This document shows, in pieces, positions 25,354-34,595 of a stretch of DNA of 42,504 nucleotides (within the stretch, counting starts at the first letter, position 1; each line of letters begins with the position of its first letter). Both the position numbers and the translations under genes were made by a program. Below the pieces are notes generated by a model that saw only the letters and a program-made list of their open reading frames with translations, did no database searches and was not told the origin of the DNA. Source of the stretch: Anaerolineales bacterium (GTDB taxonomy: Bacteria; Chloroflexota; Anaerolineae; Anaerolineales; Villigracilaceae); NCBI GenBank assembly GCA_016928525.1, contig JAFGKO010000364.1, positions 1 to 42,504 on the forward strand, written 5' to 3'.

Positions 25354-26249
25354 ATAAGATAATTTCAATTACCCTCTTTGCCATCCTGGTGGTGAGCGTT
25401 GTGGGGTGTAGTGAGCAGGCAGTTCCACCCGCTCCCACACCAACGAACCCACCAACCCCAAAGCCCCAAACGACCAGTGAAATCGTCCAGGATATGATAA
25501 CCCGCATGAATGCTGGCGATATCGAAGGATCCCTGGCTTACTTCGCCGATGACGCCGTTGCCTACATCATCGGCCTACCGCCTACCGGCATTGAAGTCTA
25601 TGCCGGAAAAGAGCAAATCCGCGCCCTGTGGCAGGATAGCGTCGACAACCACTTCCAGTGGGAAACCGAGATCAAATCGGCCAATGGAAACATTGTTCTT
25701 GTCCAGGCGAAGACCTGGCACGATTTCACACGCCAGCTTGAAGTGGCACCGCTCGAATATATCGATGTCTACGAAGTCAAAGATGGGAAGATCACCGCCT
25801 ACGGGACAACCATCACGGCTGATGCGCTTGCAAGGTTCATGCCTGCCTTTGAAGAAGTAGTGCCACCAGAAGATCCCGTGCCTTCGCCTGAACAGCCTGT
25901 ATCCGAAATGTCGGTCACCATTACCGGTGGAACTTGCGCGATCGATCACCCGGCACCGCTTCAAGCTGGAGAGATCAAGGTGACCCTGAATATTAAGGAT
26001 CAAAACAAGGATCTATATGCCTTGACCCTGTTTACCCTGAATGACGACAAAGACATTCTGGACCTGATGGCATCCACCATTGGGATGCCACCCTCCTGGG
26101 CAGACATTTTATTCATGGAAGAGCTGGAACCTGGCAAGAGCGTAAACTATACCTTCACGGTTGAAAAGGGACCAGTCTACATGATCTGCTGGTCCAAGCC
26201 GCCAGACTTGCCCATCGGAAATGCAGGGCCTATTGAAGTGAGAGAGTAA
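25350..26249 (+). CDS. Lipoprotein with SnoaL/NTF2-like domain
   Basis: 299 residues. Signal peptide with lipobox VVGC (Cys20), a Pro/Thr-rich linker, then an NTF2-like domain (about 45-165: EIVQDMITRMNAGDIEGSLAYFADDAVAY ... YAGKEQIRALWQDS ... VYEVKDGKITAYG). A C-terminal beta domain (about 185-297) with TCAIDHPAPLQAGEIKVTLN and MICWSKPPDLPIG follows; it may be cupredoxin-like in fold but has no clear copper ligand set. The start has a strong AAGGAG. Function unknown. A strong terminator follows. Confidence 0.75.
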   Translation: MNKIISITLFAILVVSVVGCSEQAVPPAPTPTNPPTPKPQTTSEIVQDMITRMNAGDIEGSLAYFADDAVAYIIGLPPTGIEVYAGKEQIRALWQDSVDNHFQWETEIKSANGNIVLVQAKTWHDFTRQLEVAPLEYIDVYEVKDGKITAYGTTITADALARFMPAFEEVVPPEDPVPSPEQPVSEMSVTITGGTCAIDHPAPLQAGEIKVTLNIKDQNKDLYALTLFTLNDDKDILDLMASTIGMPPSWADILFMEELEPGKSVNYTFTVEKGPVYMICWSKPPDLPIGNAGPIEVRE

Positions 26250-26302
26250 GGTAAGCAACCTGAACAAAACACTTCAAATAGAATCCCAACTCTAAATTTT
26301 CT

Positions 26303-26341
26303 AAAAGCATCTGCTCAAAAACTACCAGAGCAGATGCTTTT
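26303..26341 (+). terminator. Rho-independent terminator
   Basis: A perfect 14-bp stem (26303-26316 with 26328-26341) and an 11-nt loop; the arms begin with AAAA and end with TTTT. Confidence 0.85.
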
Positions 26342-26757
26342 GGAATTCATTTTTTTGTGGTCATACCGTTACACAAGGATGTGTTTATCATGAAATGAGG
26401 TGCAAAGGTAATTAATCAACGTCTACAAGATCAGCGAGGAGCAGCTGGTCGGGAATTTGTGGATGCTCAACATCGATCGTTTTCTTTTTCAAGATTTGGT
26501 GAGATTAAAGATAGGCAAGTTATCGGTAGCGCCTCGTGGGCAGGATTTGGATAATTTCATAAGCGGTGAACCCAAAGGCTAGAACCAACTCAATTTGGCG
26601 TTGTGAATTCCACGAGTTCGTTGTAAGCTTTGTTTGGCGAAAATATTCACGGAAATGATTCTGGCTCCAACTGGAAATCTAAAACTCGACAGGTGCATGG
26701 CTGTAACCAGCAGCTCTGTCGCTTTTTTGTTACTAAAAGTTGATCGGTTTTAGCGCA
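26342..26757. other. Non-coding or decayed region
   Basis: No supported gene. From about 26410 to 26580 the plus strand is open for some 55 codons (VYKISEEQLVGNLWMLNIDR...), with no start codon behind a stop. It may be the end of a decayed gene. Confidence 0.4.
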
Positions 26758-27186
26758 CTATCCAGGAGTGGGAACAACACCGATCTGTTGTAAAAATCCC
26801 AACATATCGCCGTATTCCCATTGTTCCACAATCTTGCCATCCTTGAAATGGTAAATGCTGCAACCTGAAAATTGGACTTGTTTGCCTGTTGCAGGAATAC
26901 CCAAAGACTGCAATGTGCCTGTATGAACACCTTGCCAACTCCAATGCGCTATCGCCGTATCGCCTTCAACGACAAGTTCGTGAATGGTTGACTTGATATC
27001 CGTGAAAGCAGCCAGTGTGTCCCTGTCGCCCTGGATGTTGGCTTCCTTGCCTGAGACAGGCGGAAACGGCGCACGTTGGAATACAATTTCATCGGCATAG
27101 AAGTTGTAGGCTTTGTCTAGTTCTTTCGTATGCCAAGATGCGTCGTTCATATCGCGTATAGTGGATTTCATTTCTTCGGGATTCAT
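26758..27186 (-). CDS. SnoaL-like ester cyclase family protein
   Basis: 142 residues, a single NTF2/SnoaL fold: KELDKAYNFYADEIVFQRAPFPPVSGKE, TIHELVVEGDTAIAHWSWQGVHTG, PATGKQVQFSGCSIYHFKDGKIVEQWEYGD. This is the polyketide-cyclase/ester-cyclase-like family; the substrate cannot be read. The ATG at 27186 has GGAGGT 5 nt upstream. It is monocistronic. Confidence 0.8.
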   Translation of the reverse strand: MNPEEMKSTIRDMNDASWHTKELDKAYNFYADEIVFQRAPFPPVSGKEANIQGDRDTLAAFTDIKSTIHELVVEGDTAIAHWSWQGVHTGTLQSLGIPATGKQVQFSGCSIYHFKDGKIVEQWEYGDMLGFLQQIGVVPTPG

Positions 27187-27334
27187 CGGATACCTCCATA
27201 TCCGTTTGGTAGATTTGCCGATCCTTGTTGTACCACCAACAGGTATTGGCCTTAACTTATTCGCGGGTTGCCTGCTCGCCCTTGCTCTTCAACAACCCGG
27301 TGAATCCGGCTACAACCAGCATTGGCCGTTTATC

Positions 27335-28723
27335 CTAATCCAATCCCATCTCTGGGATTGGCGGGATCTGCAGGTCATATAACCAGGAGTCAAAGAACCC
27401 ACCCAACGCCTGGCCGCTTACTTCTTCCGCGACTGAGATAAAGTCAGCGGTACTGGCATTTCCATAGCGAAAGCACTCGGTGTACGTGCGTAATATCTTA
27501 AAAAACACATCATCGCCAACACGCAAACGCATGGCGTGGAATGCCAGCGCGCCCCTGTCAAAAATGACACTTGTGTACAAATTGGTCGAGAGAGGGTTGC
27601 CGGGAGGGTTCGGCGTGAAGGCTTGGAATGGATAAATGCTGCGAACTTTTGTGTCTATCGCATTGGCGCCCTCATTGTGTTCCAGCCACAACCACTCGGC
27701 ATAGGTGGCTGCCCCTTCCTTGAGCCAGATGTCCTGCCAGTTCTTCAGGCTGACACTGTTGCCGAACCACTGGTGTGCCAGTTCATGTGCGATTACGTAC
27801 TCATTCAGGGAATATTCTTCCTCTGTATGCTGCGAAAGCGTCTGGGTTTCCATTGCACCAAATTCATCTATATCAACAATGACCGTTCCATATGCCTCGA
27901 AAGGGTAAGGGCCGAAACGCTCGCTAAAGAAAGCCAGCATGTCTGCGGTCGGATCAATGACAGCTTTTGAAGATTCAGGGAAATCAGGTGGGAGGTAGTT
28001 GCGGATAAATACGCCATCTGGTCCCTGCTCGGTTTCGACCACATATTCGGCAATGTTCAATCCAACTACATAACTCGCCATTGGCTGCGCGGCCTCCCAG
28101 ATGTAGGTCATTGTGTCACCATTGTCCAGTTCACCTTGCAGGAGACCATTGGCAGCAACTACGTAGGGTCTGGGAACCGTAATTCGAAACGTGTAGGCCG
28201 CTTTATCAAGGGGATGGTCATTGACCGGGTACCAGTTGGCTGACCCCGCAGTCTCACTGGAAACGTAAACCTCGTTTTCATTGTTGTGATGCCAGCCTGA
28301 AAACCACCATATGCCAGGCGAAGGAGTTGCTTCCGGTGAACCACTATAAGTAATGGTAACTGTGAAAACATCTCCGTCATCTATCGGCCGGGCCGGTGTA
28401 ATCGTCAGCTCGCGTTCATTTTGCAGATATTTTGCTTTCCGCTGGTTGACCGTGACACGCTCGATGGTCAGCCCGGAAAAATCCAGGTTGAAGGCGCTCA
28501 ACGGCTGCGTGGCCTGAGCTTCTATGCTGCAATCGCCGGAGAGCGTATTACTTTGAGGGTCGATCGACAATTCGAGCGTGTAGTGCAGGACATCGTAACC
28601 ACCGTTCCCTAATTGCGGATAATACGCGTCTCCTATGCCTTCCGCCCCTGCTGGATAGGAGGCTGGACGGCAACTCACCAACCACAGTATGATGAACACG
28701 AGAACAAAGGTTTTTCTGATCAT
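27335..28723 (-). CDS. M1-family metallopeptidase, lipoprotein
   Basis: 462 residues from ATG 28723, chosen because AGGAAAA lies just upstream and the signal peptide (MIRKTFVLVFIILWLVSC, lipobox Cys18) starts here; ATG 28759 is an alternative. An N-terminal beta domain is followed by the gluzincin core: GAMETQ (289-294), HELAHQWFG (His313, Glu314, His317) and the third ligand Glu336 in LKEGAATYAEW. It lacks the long C-terminal helical domain of aminopeptidase N, as in short bacterial M1 forms. It probably trims peptides at the cell surface. An IR-bounded repeat lies just upstream. Confidence 0.88.
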   Translation of the reverse strand: MIRKTFVLVFIILWLVSCRPASYPAGAEGIGDAYYPQLGNGGYDVLHYTLELSIDPQSNTLSGDCSIEAQATQPLSAFNLDFSGLTIERVTVNQRKAKYLQNERELTITPARPIDDGDVFTVTITYSGSPEATPSPGIWWFSGWHHNNENEVYVSSETAGSANWYPVNDHPLDKAAYTFRITVPRPYVVAANGLLQGELDNGDTMTYIWEAAQPMASYVVGLNIAEYVVETEQGPDGVFIRNYLPPDFPESSKAVIDPTADMLAFFSERFGPYPFEAYGTVIVDIDEFGAMETQTLSQHTEEEYSLNEYVIAHELAHQWFGNSVSLKNWQDIWLKEGAATYAEWLWLEHNEGANAIDTKVRSIYPFQAFTPNPPGNPLSTNLYTSVIFDRGALAFHAMRLRVGDDVFFKILRTYTECFRYGNASTADFISVAEEVSGQALGGFFDSWLYDLQIPPIPEMGLD

Positions 28724-28801
28724 TTTTCCTGTTAGCGGTGCACCAAATGTAAGAGTCATAATTCCTTGTCTTTCTTCTCCTAAGCTTGTGGGATACCATA
28801 A

Positions 28802-28893
28802 TAGACCTCTTGCAAAAGTCAAGAAATTAACATGCTCTAGGCGGCATCCTCGCCGCCGGGGACGGCGACGAGAGCACTTATGCAAGAGGTCTA
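28802..28893. repeat. MITE-like element with terminal inverted repeats
   Basis: 92 bp. The ends TAGACCTCTTGCA (28802-28814) and its complement (28881-28893) are perfect; extended, 17 of 18 positions match. The interior contains a GGCGGC/GCCGCC hairpin. There is no coding capacity. Such ends are typical of non-autonomous IS derivatives. Confidence 0.7.
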
Positions 28894-29093
28894 ATAAGCG
28901 GAAAAACCGCTGTTTCTTACTCAGGCCGCGCTTTCGCAGATAAGTTTTGGCAATGTTGTACTTCGATGTGTTGTGCGATGTGCTCGATAAAAAAGCTGCC
29001 TCCGCGCGTAGGCTACAATTGCTAACATACTGTACAGCAAAACCTTGTCCAATTCAAGATGAAGTTTTGTCATCTGAAAAGGACAATACAGAA

Positions 29094-29186
29094 AACCTGA
29101 CAGGTCTCAAAGAGAGACCGCCGGGGTAGCGCCTTTGTCCACACCAGCATCTTATTCTTCAAGGCTATTGTAAGACCTGTCAGGTT
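29094..29186. repeat. Second MITE-like inverted-repeat element
   Basis: 93 bp with perfect 14-bp ends AACCTGACAGGTCT (29094-29107) and its complement (29173-29186). A small hairpin GGTCTC-AAAGA-GAGACC lies inside the left end. A frame of about 60 codons crosses it (28947-29129) but looks spurious. The remainder of 28894-29194 has no supported gene. Confidence 0.65.
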
Positions 29187-29194
29187 AAATCTCT

Positions 29195-31192
29195 TTACAT
29201 CGCCTCGTGCACCAGCTCGATCAAATCCTTGACCTGCAGCCTGCTCTCGTACCCCGTGGTCTTGACCGCATCCCGGTACATGGTCACATCTTTGGGGCAG
29301 GCTACCACCAGCGCTTCGACGCCGTTAAATGCCACGGCTTCACGGATGCGGGATTCGCTGGGGCGCTCGCTCACCTGGCCTTCTTCCATCCAGATGCGGC
29401 CGCCGCCTGCGCCGCAGCAGGTTGCCCGGTCGGCGTGGCGGGGCATCTCGACCAGTTTGCAGCCCGTCGCGACGATGACCCGCCGGGGGGCGTCGTAGAC
29501 CTCGTTGTAGCGGCCCAGGTAGCATGGGTCGTGGTAGGTGACGGTGTAATCCAGTTTTTTGGATAACTTCAGTTTACCAGCGGCAAGCAGATCGTCCAGG
29601 AGCGAGGCGTAGTGCAGCACTTGATGCCGGGTCCGCCATTCTTCAGGATATTCGTTGTGCAGGGTATTGAACGAGTGCGGGTCGGTCGTCACCACGGTTT
29701 CGAACTGGCAGCGTTCCAGTGTGGACAGGTTCTTCTCGACCAGCATCTCGAACAACCCCTCTTCGCCCACGCGGCGGACGTCGTTGCCTGCGTTACCTTC
29801 GGCATCGTACAGGATGCCGAAGTCAAGGCCTGCCTGTTGGAAGACTTCGGCGGTCTTGCGGGTGACGTCGGTCAGGGTGGCGCTGTAGGAGGCATAATCG
29901 CCGACGAACCACAGGTACTCGGCCGGCTCTCGGCGGATGTCGGCCACGGCGGGCTGGAGATCCTGCGTCCAGCGGGCGCGCATGCGGGGCGACTGGCCGA
30001 AGGAGTTGCCGTAGCGGCCCAGGTTATCGAGCGACTTTTGCAGCTCGGCGTCGACCCGCCCGTCCATTACCAGGTTGCGGCGGATGTCCACCACGGGGGT
30101 GACGTGCTCGATGAAGAGTGGGCACTCTTGGTCGCAGGCATAGCAGGTGGTGCAGCCCCAGATTTCCTTTTCGCTAAGAACCTCACTGACCAGCTTTTTA
30201 TCGAGAATGGCCTGGCCGTCGCCATTGCGATGGTTGAGCACTTGCCCCCGCTCTTTCAGGTTGTCACGCAGGCGCATCATCAGGACTTTGGGCGAGAGCG
30301 CCAGCCCGCTGTTGAAGGCCGGACAAACTTCCTGGCAGCGCCCACATTCGGTGCAGGTGTACAGGTCGAGCATCTGTCGCCAGCGCAGGTGCTCAGCGAC
30401 TTTGACGCCCGCATCGCCGTTCGTCTGTTGCAGGGCGGGCAGCCTGCCGCGCGGTTCCAGATTGCGCAAGAAGACAGCGAAAGCCGAGGTGACCACGTGG
30501 AAATGCTTGCCCATCGGCAATTCGGTCAGGAAGACCAGCACCACGCCCAGGTGGATCCAGTAGCTGGTCTCTTTGATGACGAACTGTCCACTTGTGCTCA
30601 GGGCGGCGAACAGACTGCCCACTGCTGCTGAGACAGGCCGCCAGTCCGCGAGGGGATCTTCACCCAGGTTGATGCGCGCGCCGTTCATGGTCAGCAGGCT
30701 GAGCATGATAGTCAAAATGAACAGCAGTACCATCACGCCCTGCGCCTTGTGGCTGCCCTCGTAGCGCTTGGGGTTGGCGAACAGGCGCACGTAAAGCGCA
30801 TACAGAATCGCAATCGTCACGAAGACAGCGAACAGGTCTTGCAGCAGCGCCAGCGGCCCGAATGTGCCGATGACGGGCAGCACAAAGTTCGGGCTGGCAA
30901 AGGCGACCAGCCCTTCCACGATGGCCTGCAGGATGGTCAGCGAGAGCAGCAGGAAGCCCCAGAAAATGAAGAAATGCGCTACCCCCGGCGGGAAGAAGCG
31001 GAACAGCCGCACCTGGCCGGCCACGTACACGAACAGACCCTCGATGCGTTTGCCCCAATCCTTAATGGCAAAACTGGGCCGTCCGCGCCGCAGGTTCAGC
31101 CACAAGTACTGGTATACCTGCCAGCCGAAAAGGCTGAACGAGGCCAGGATGGCCAGCAGAGCCACGACCGATTTGATCCCTTCGTAACGCAT
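29195..31192 (-). CDS. Membrane Fe-S oxidoreductase, FadF/HdrD-like (EtfAB:quinone type)
   Basis: 665 residues. The N-terminal half (about 1-245) is a NarI-like membrane domain with about six helices and several His candidates for heme b. Two [4Fe-4S] motifs follow, CTECGRCQEVCP and CTTCYACDQECP, then two CCG-type domains (YHDPCYLGRYNEV...TCCGAGGGRIW and a degenerate first copy). This layout matches FadF/EMO proteins proposed to pass electrons from EtfAB to menaquinone. EtfA is encoded immediately upstream (4-nt gap), which supports that assignment. Confidence 0.85.
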   Translation of the reverse strand: MRYEGIKSVVALLAILASFSLFGWQVYQYLWLNLRRGRPSFAIKDWGKRIEGLFVYVAGQVRLFRFFPPGVAHFFIFWGFLLLSLTILQAIVEGLVAFASPNFVLPVIGTFGPLALLQDLFAVFVTIAILYALYVRLFANPKRYEGSHKAQGVMVLLFILTIMLSLLTMNGARINLGEDPLADWRPVSAAVGSLFAALSTSGQFVIKETSYWIHLGVVLVFLTELPMGKHFHVVTSAFAVFLRNLEPRGRLPALQQTNGDAGVKVAEHLRWRQMLDLYTCTECGRCQEVCPAFNSGLALSPKVLMMRLRDNLKERGQVLNHRNGDGQAILDKKLVSEVLSEKEIWGCTTCYACDQECPLFIEHVTPVVDIRRNLVMDGRVDAELQKSLDNLGRYGNSFGQSPRMRARWTQDLQPAVADIRREPAEYLWFVGDYASYSATLTDVTRKTAEVFQQAGLDFGILYDAEGNAGNDVRRVGEEGLFEMLVEKNLSTLERCQFETVVTTDPHSFNTLHNEYPEEWRTRHQVLHYASLLDDLLAAGKLKLSKKLDYTVTYHDPCYLGRYNEVYDAPRRVIVATGCKLVEMPRHADRATCCGAGGGRIWMEEGQVSERPSESRIREAVAFNGVEALVVACPKDVTMYRDAVKTTGYESRLQVKDLIELVHEAM

Positions 31193-31195
31193 GTG

Positions 31196-32155
31196 CTACC
31201 CGACTTTCTCTTGTTCGAGTTTTTCGAGCAATGCTGGAATCAACTCCAATATGTCCATCTCGACGCCGTATTTGGCAATGTCGAAGATCGGCGCATTGGG
31301 ATCGGTGTTGACAGCGATGATCAGGTCGCTGCTTGTCACCGCTTCCACGTGTTCGGGTGCCCCGCTGATGCCCAGCGCCAGGTACATCTTCGGCTTGACC
31401 GCTTTGCCCGACTTCCCAACCAGCCTCGACGTCGGAAGCCAGCCCTTGTCCACCAGCGGGCGGGAGGCGCTGACCGCTCCGTGCAGGTCCTTGGCCAGCC
31501 TCTCGACGGTTTTTAGGTCGCCCTGGTTTTGCAAGCCCCGCCCGACGGACACCAGGACAGGCTCCTTCGCAATGTCGACGTCGCTGACTTCCGGCTCGAT
31601 GAAGTGCGACAGGCGGGCACGCATCCCTTCCAGACTGGGGGTCTGCTTCTCCAAAATGGGCGGTGTCGGTCCCTGGCCTTCTTCCAGCCTGTACCCACCG
31701 GGCACTATTGTGACCAGTGCGGTCGCTTCGGGCAACTTCCCTTCAGCCATGATCTTCCCGCCACAGATCTGGCTGACGAAATTAAGCCCGTCGAAGCGTT
31801 GCACCTGGCTGACCAGCGGCAAGCCCAGGCGGGCGGACAGTCCCCCCGCCACGTCCATGCCGATGGTGGTGTGGCCGAAGAGCACGGCGCGCGGCTGCTC
31901 CTCGTTGATCTCGGCTTCAAGCACGCGCAGGTAAGCATCCGGGGAGAAATGCTCCAGCGATGGGCGGTCATACGAGTGGACTTTGTCCGCATTAAAGTTT
32001 TTTGTCAGGGATTGCGCCTTGTAGCCCAGTAAAACGGCGATGACTTTGCCGCCGGTCTGCTTGGCCAACTTGCGCGCACCTGCCAGCATCACGTAGGTGA
32101 TATCGAGCACGTGTCCCTGCAAGTGCTCGGTAATGACAAGGATATTTTCGCTCAT
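31196..32155 (-). CDS. etfA: Electron transfer flavoprotein alpha subunit
   Basis: 319 residues from ATG 32155, chosen because GGAGG lies 6 nt upstream (a second ATG at 32167 is part of that site). The N-terminal ETF domain is followed by the C-terminal FAD-binding domain with VSVGRGLQNQGD, SRLVGKSGKAVKPKMYLALGISGAPEH and AVNTDPNAPIFDIAKYGV. It forms the FAD-carrying subunit with EtfB and accepts electrons from acyl-CoA or related dehydrogenases. It is separated from etfB by a repeat element rather than by the usual short gap. Confidence 0.92.
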   Translation of the reverse strand: MSENILVITEHLQGHVLDITYVMLAGARKLAKQTGGKVIAVLLGYKAQSLTKNFNADKVHSYDRPSLEHFSPDAYLRVLEAEINEEQPRAVLFGHTTIGMDVAGGLSARLGLPLVSQVQRFDGLNFVSQICGGKIMAEGKLPEATALVTIVPGGYRLEEGQGPTPPILEKQTPSLEGMRARLSHFIEPEVSDVDIAKEPVLVSVGRGLQNQGDLKTVERLAKDLHGAVSASRPLVDKGWLPTSRLVGKSGKAVKPKMYLALGISGAPEHVEAVTSSDLIIAVNTDPNAPIFDIAKYGVEMDILELIPALLEKLEQEKVG

Positions 32156-32177
32156 GGTTTCCTCCATTTACCGCGGT

Positions 32178-32356
32178 GGTTGAGTAGGGCGAGTGCTTGT
32201 CTCGCCCGTATCGCCCGTCCTGGCGTTCCGGGCCAGGGAAACCACGAATTCTGTTTTCCTTGGTACCTGTTGGTCTCCCCGGCCCGCCCATGTTTGCATA
32301 TGCGGGTGCTCTTGGGATGGCCGGGGCGGGCGATACGGGCTACGCCCTACTCAACC
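32178..32356. repeat. Inverted-repeat element between etfB and etfA
   Basis: The ends GGTTGAGTAGGGCG (32178-32191) and CGCCCTACTCAACC (32343-32356) are perfectly complementary. A second inner pair (32203-32217 with 32327-32340) continues the symmetry. This 179-bp foldback lies within an operon and could affect mRNA stability or expression ratio. The GAGTAG...CTACTC ends recur in the element at 33153. Confidence 0.75.
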
Positions 32357-32367
32357 ATCGGAGTGCT

Positions 32368-33129
32368 TTACAGCACTCCATGCTCCCGCATAATCTCGAC
32401 CAGCCGGGCAGCCACCTCGCCCGCATCGCCTGCGAGCATCTCGGCCCGTTCCCCGACTTCGGGCTGGAACATGCGGCTGACGGTCGCGCCGCCGCTGACG
32501 TCTAACACACCAAAATCCTGCTCCTCGATTTTGCCGGTCTGCATCGCCTGGCGGACCTTGCTGAAGGCCACATATCTCGGCGGCTCGTCCGAGGCCTGGA
32601 TGCCCAGCACAGCCGGCAATTCGAACATGAACTCAGCCAGCAGCCCGCCGGGATATTCCTTTTTCACGGTCGCCATTTTGTTTTCGACTTTGACCGCCGA
32701 CACATAGCCAACATACGGCATGGACAGGTTTTCCGCCAGCAGCGGGCCGACCTGCCCATCCAGGTCATTGTGCGCCTGCACGCCGGTCAGGATCAGGTCG
32801 GGGACTTCTGCCTTGATGATGGCTGCCATAGCCCGGGCGATTGCGTGGCTGTTCAGCAATTCCGTATCACCTGTCAATTTGATGAGGCGGTCCGCGCCCT
32901 TGGCGGCGGCGGTGAACAGGGCGTCGTCCACGTCGGGCGCATCCGGGGCAATGACTGTGACCTGTCCGCCGAGGCGCTCTTTGAGCAATATCGCCTGCTC
33001 GATGGCGTGGTCATCGAATTCGTTCAGGATCAGGCGCAGCCAGGCGGTATCCAGAGCCGCGCCGCTGGGGTCGATCGATAGTTCCTCGACCAGATCGGGG
33101 ACCATTTTGATGGGAACAATGATGTTCAT
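32368..33129 (-). CDS. etfB: Electron transfer flavoprotein beta subunit
   Basis: 253 residues from ATG 33129 (MNIIVPIKMVPD). The AMP-binding alpha/beta fold shows NEFDDHAIEQAILLKERLGG, LILTGVQAHNDLDGQVGPLLAE and the C-terminal QASDEPPRYVAFSKVRQAM. The frame is open upstream to 33207, but that extension lies over the repeat element and lacks conservation. It pairs with EtfA. Confidence 0.92.
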   Translation of the reverse strand: MNIIVPIKMVPDLVEELSIDPSGAALDTAWLRLILNEFDDHAIEQAILLKERLGGQVTVIAPDAPDVDDALFTAAAKGADRLIKLTGDTELLNSHAIARAMAAIIKAEVPDLILTGVQAHNDLDGQVGPLLAENLSMPYVGYVSAVKVENKMATVKKEYPGGLLAEFMFELPAVLGIQASDEPPRYVAFSKVRQAMQTGKIEEQDFGVLDVSGGATVSRMFQPEVGERAEMLAGDAGEVAARLVEIMREHGVL

Positions 33130-33152
33130 GCTCTGCTCCTTAGTTACACCGC

Positions 33153-33290
33153 TGGTCGAGTAGCCCTGAGTGCTCTTCAAGGGGCGTATCGAGACCAGAA
33201 ATTCCAACTGTGGTTTCGATACATCCTTCGACTTCGTTACACTCCGCTCACCTGTGCCTGCGGCAAGGTGCAGGCAGGGCTACTCAACCA
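33153..33290. repeat. Inverted-repeat element upstream of etfB
   Basis: The ends TGGTCGAGTAGCCCT (33153-33167) and AGGGCTACTCAACCA (33276-33290) pair with one mismatch. Internal TATCGAGACCA and TGGTTTCGATA segments also pair. It is related to the element at 32178 by its GAGTAG/CTACTC ends. Confidence 0.7.
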
Positions 33291-33302
33291 CCATGCTAGG
33301 AA

Positions 33303-34586
33303 TTACATCGCATTTGCCAGCAATTCGGCAATGTCCATCACGCGGATGTTCCTGGCCGCATCAATCGTTTTGGTCGCATCCGTGAAACGCGGCTTTTCAT
33401 ACGGGCAGGCCACTGCCAGGATGGTTTCATCGGGCAATAATGTGGTCTGTCCTGCTTTACGGCGGTTTCTATCCTCAGCCCCGATGACGGTCATGAAGTC
33501 CTCGAGAGTCCGGGAGGAGACGACTTCGCCGATGCGCCACTCGGACAGGCGCTCCTTTGATTTGTCCCACTGGAAACCGTCCAGCCACATCCCGCCGCCG
33601 CCCCCGCCGCAGCACAGGCTGCTGTCGTGGTGGTGCGACATCTCGACCAGGCGCAGGCCAGGGATCGCTTTGAGTAGTTCACGGGGCGGGTCGTAAACGC
33701 CGTTCACCCGTCCCAAGTAACACGGGTCGTGATAAGCGACTGTGGCGTTGATCTCTTTCTTTAACAAGGGCTTCAACTGGTCGAGCCGCTCGTACAGGAA
33801 TTCCGTGTAATGCTGGACGGGGTAATTGATTTCAAGCGAGGGATATTCGTTCTTGATGGCGTTGTAGGCATGTGGGTCGGTGGTGACGATTTGATTGAAG
33901 TTACTGCGCATGAAATGAGCCCCGTTGCGGATGGCCAGCCACTCGAACAGGCCTCGTTCGCCTGCCATGCGCTGTGAATCGCCGTCGCTGACCTCGTCCG
34001 GGCCCAGGATGCCGAAGTCCACCCCCAGCGCGCGGAAAATCTTGACCAGCGCCTTGGCAGCCTGCTGTCCCTGTGGGTGGTATGATGCAAAGTCGCCGAC
34101 GTACCAGAGCACGTCTACGGGCTTTCGGGTTTCACGCATGACCGGGACCGGTGGATCCAGTCCCTCGGTCCAGGCGGAACGCTTCTTAGGCGATTCGCCC
34201 ATCGGATTGCCGTAACGCCGGGAGTTTTCCAGGGCAAGTTGCAGTTCGGGAGGAACGTTCCCGGTCAATAATAGTTCCTCTTTCAGACGGAACATCAGTC
34301 CGTCCGTAAGTGGTAGTTGCTGTGGGCAGACGCTGGCGCAGGCGTAGCAGGAGACGCACATCCAGGCTGTATCTGAACTGATGATGTCTTCGAATTCGTT
34401 CATGCGCAGCGCGGCGATGATCTTGCGAGGCGTGGTCTGCATCCAGCGGCCGAACGGACACACGCCCGCGCAGGTCCCGCACTGGATACACTGGCGGAAT
34501 TTTTGCCCGTCTGGCAAATCCATCAGGCTGTTCCAGAATACCTGGCTGACGGAGAGTTTTTCTTTTTCGAGTTCCAGGGTTGCCAT
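33303..34586 (-). CDS. Soluble Fe-S oxidoreductase, HdrC-HdrB fusion type
   Basis: 427 residues without membrane helices. Two [4Fe-4S] motifs (CIQCGTCAGVCPF and CVSCYACASVCPQ) form the HdrC-like part. The HdrB-like part has CCG domains (YHDPCYLGRVNGV...LCCGGGGGGMW). It is a soluble counterpart of the membrane protein at 29195, and its N-terminal segment is similar in role. With EtfAB it probably makes a cytoplasmic electron-transfer complex. Substrate dehydrogenases are not in the window. Confidence 0.85.
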   Translation of the reverse strand: MATLELEKEKLSVSQVFWNSLMDLPDGQKFRQCIQCGTCAGVCPFGRWMQTTPRKIIAALRMNEFEDIISSDTAWMCVSCYACASVCPQQLPLTDGLMFRLKEELLLTGNVPPELQLALENSRRYGNPMGESPKKRSAWTEGLDPPVPVMRETRKPVDVLWYVGDFASYHPQGQQAAKALVKIFRALGVDFGILGPDEVSDGDSQRMAGERGLFEWLAIRNGAHFMRSNFNQIVTTDPHAYNAIKNEYPSLEINYPVQHYTEFLYERLDQLKPLLKKEINATVAYHDPCYLGRVNGVYDPPRELLKAIPGLRLVEMSHHHDSSLCCGGGGGGMWLDGFQWDKSKERLSEWRIGEVVSSRTLEDFMTVIGAEDRNRRKAGQTTLLPDETILAVACPYEKPRFTDATKTIDAARNIRVMDIAELLANAM

Positions 34587-34595
34587 CTTTTCTCC

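Noticed and set aside
28947..29129. A 60-codon frame between the M1 peptidase and the Fe-S gene.
   Set aside because: It runs into an inverted-repeat element, has no convincing ribosome-binding site and no recognisable features.
29612..30631. A 339-codon open frame on the plus strand opposite the membrane Fe-S gene.
   Set aside because: It is antisense to a clearly conserved gene, and the open frame is explained by high GC codon bias. Nearby antisense frames (30749-31516, 31191-31934) are rejected for the same reason.
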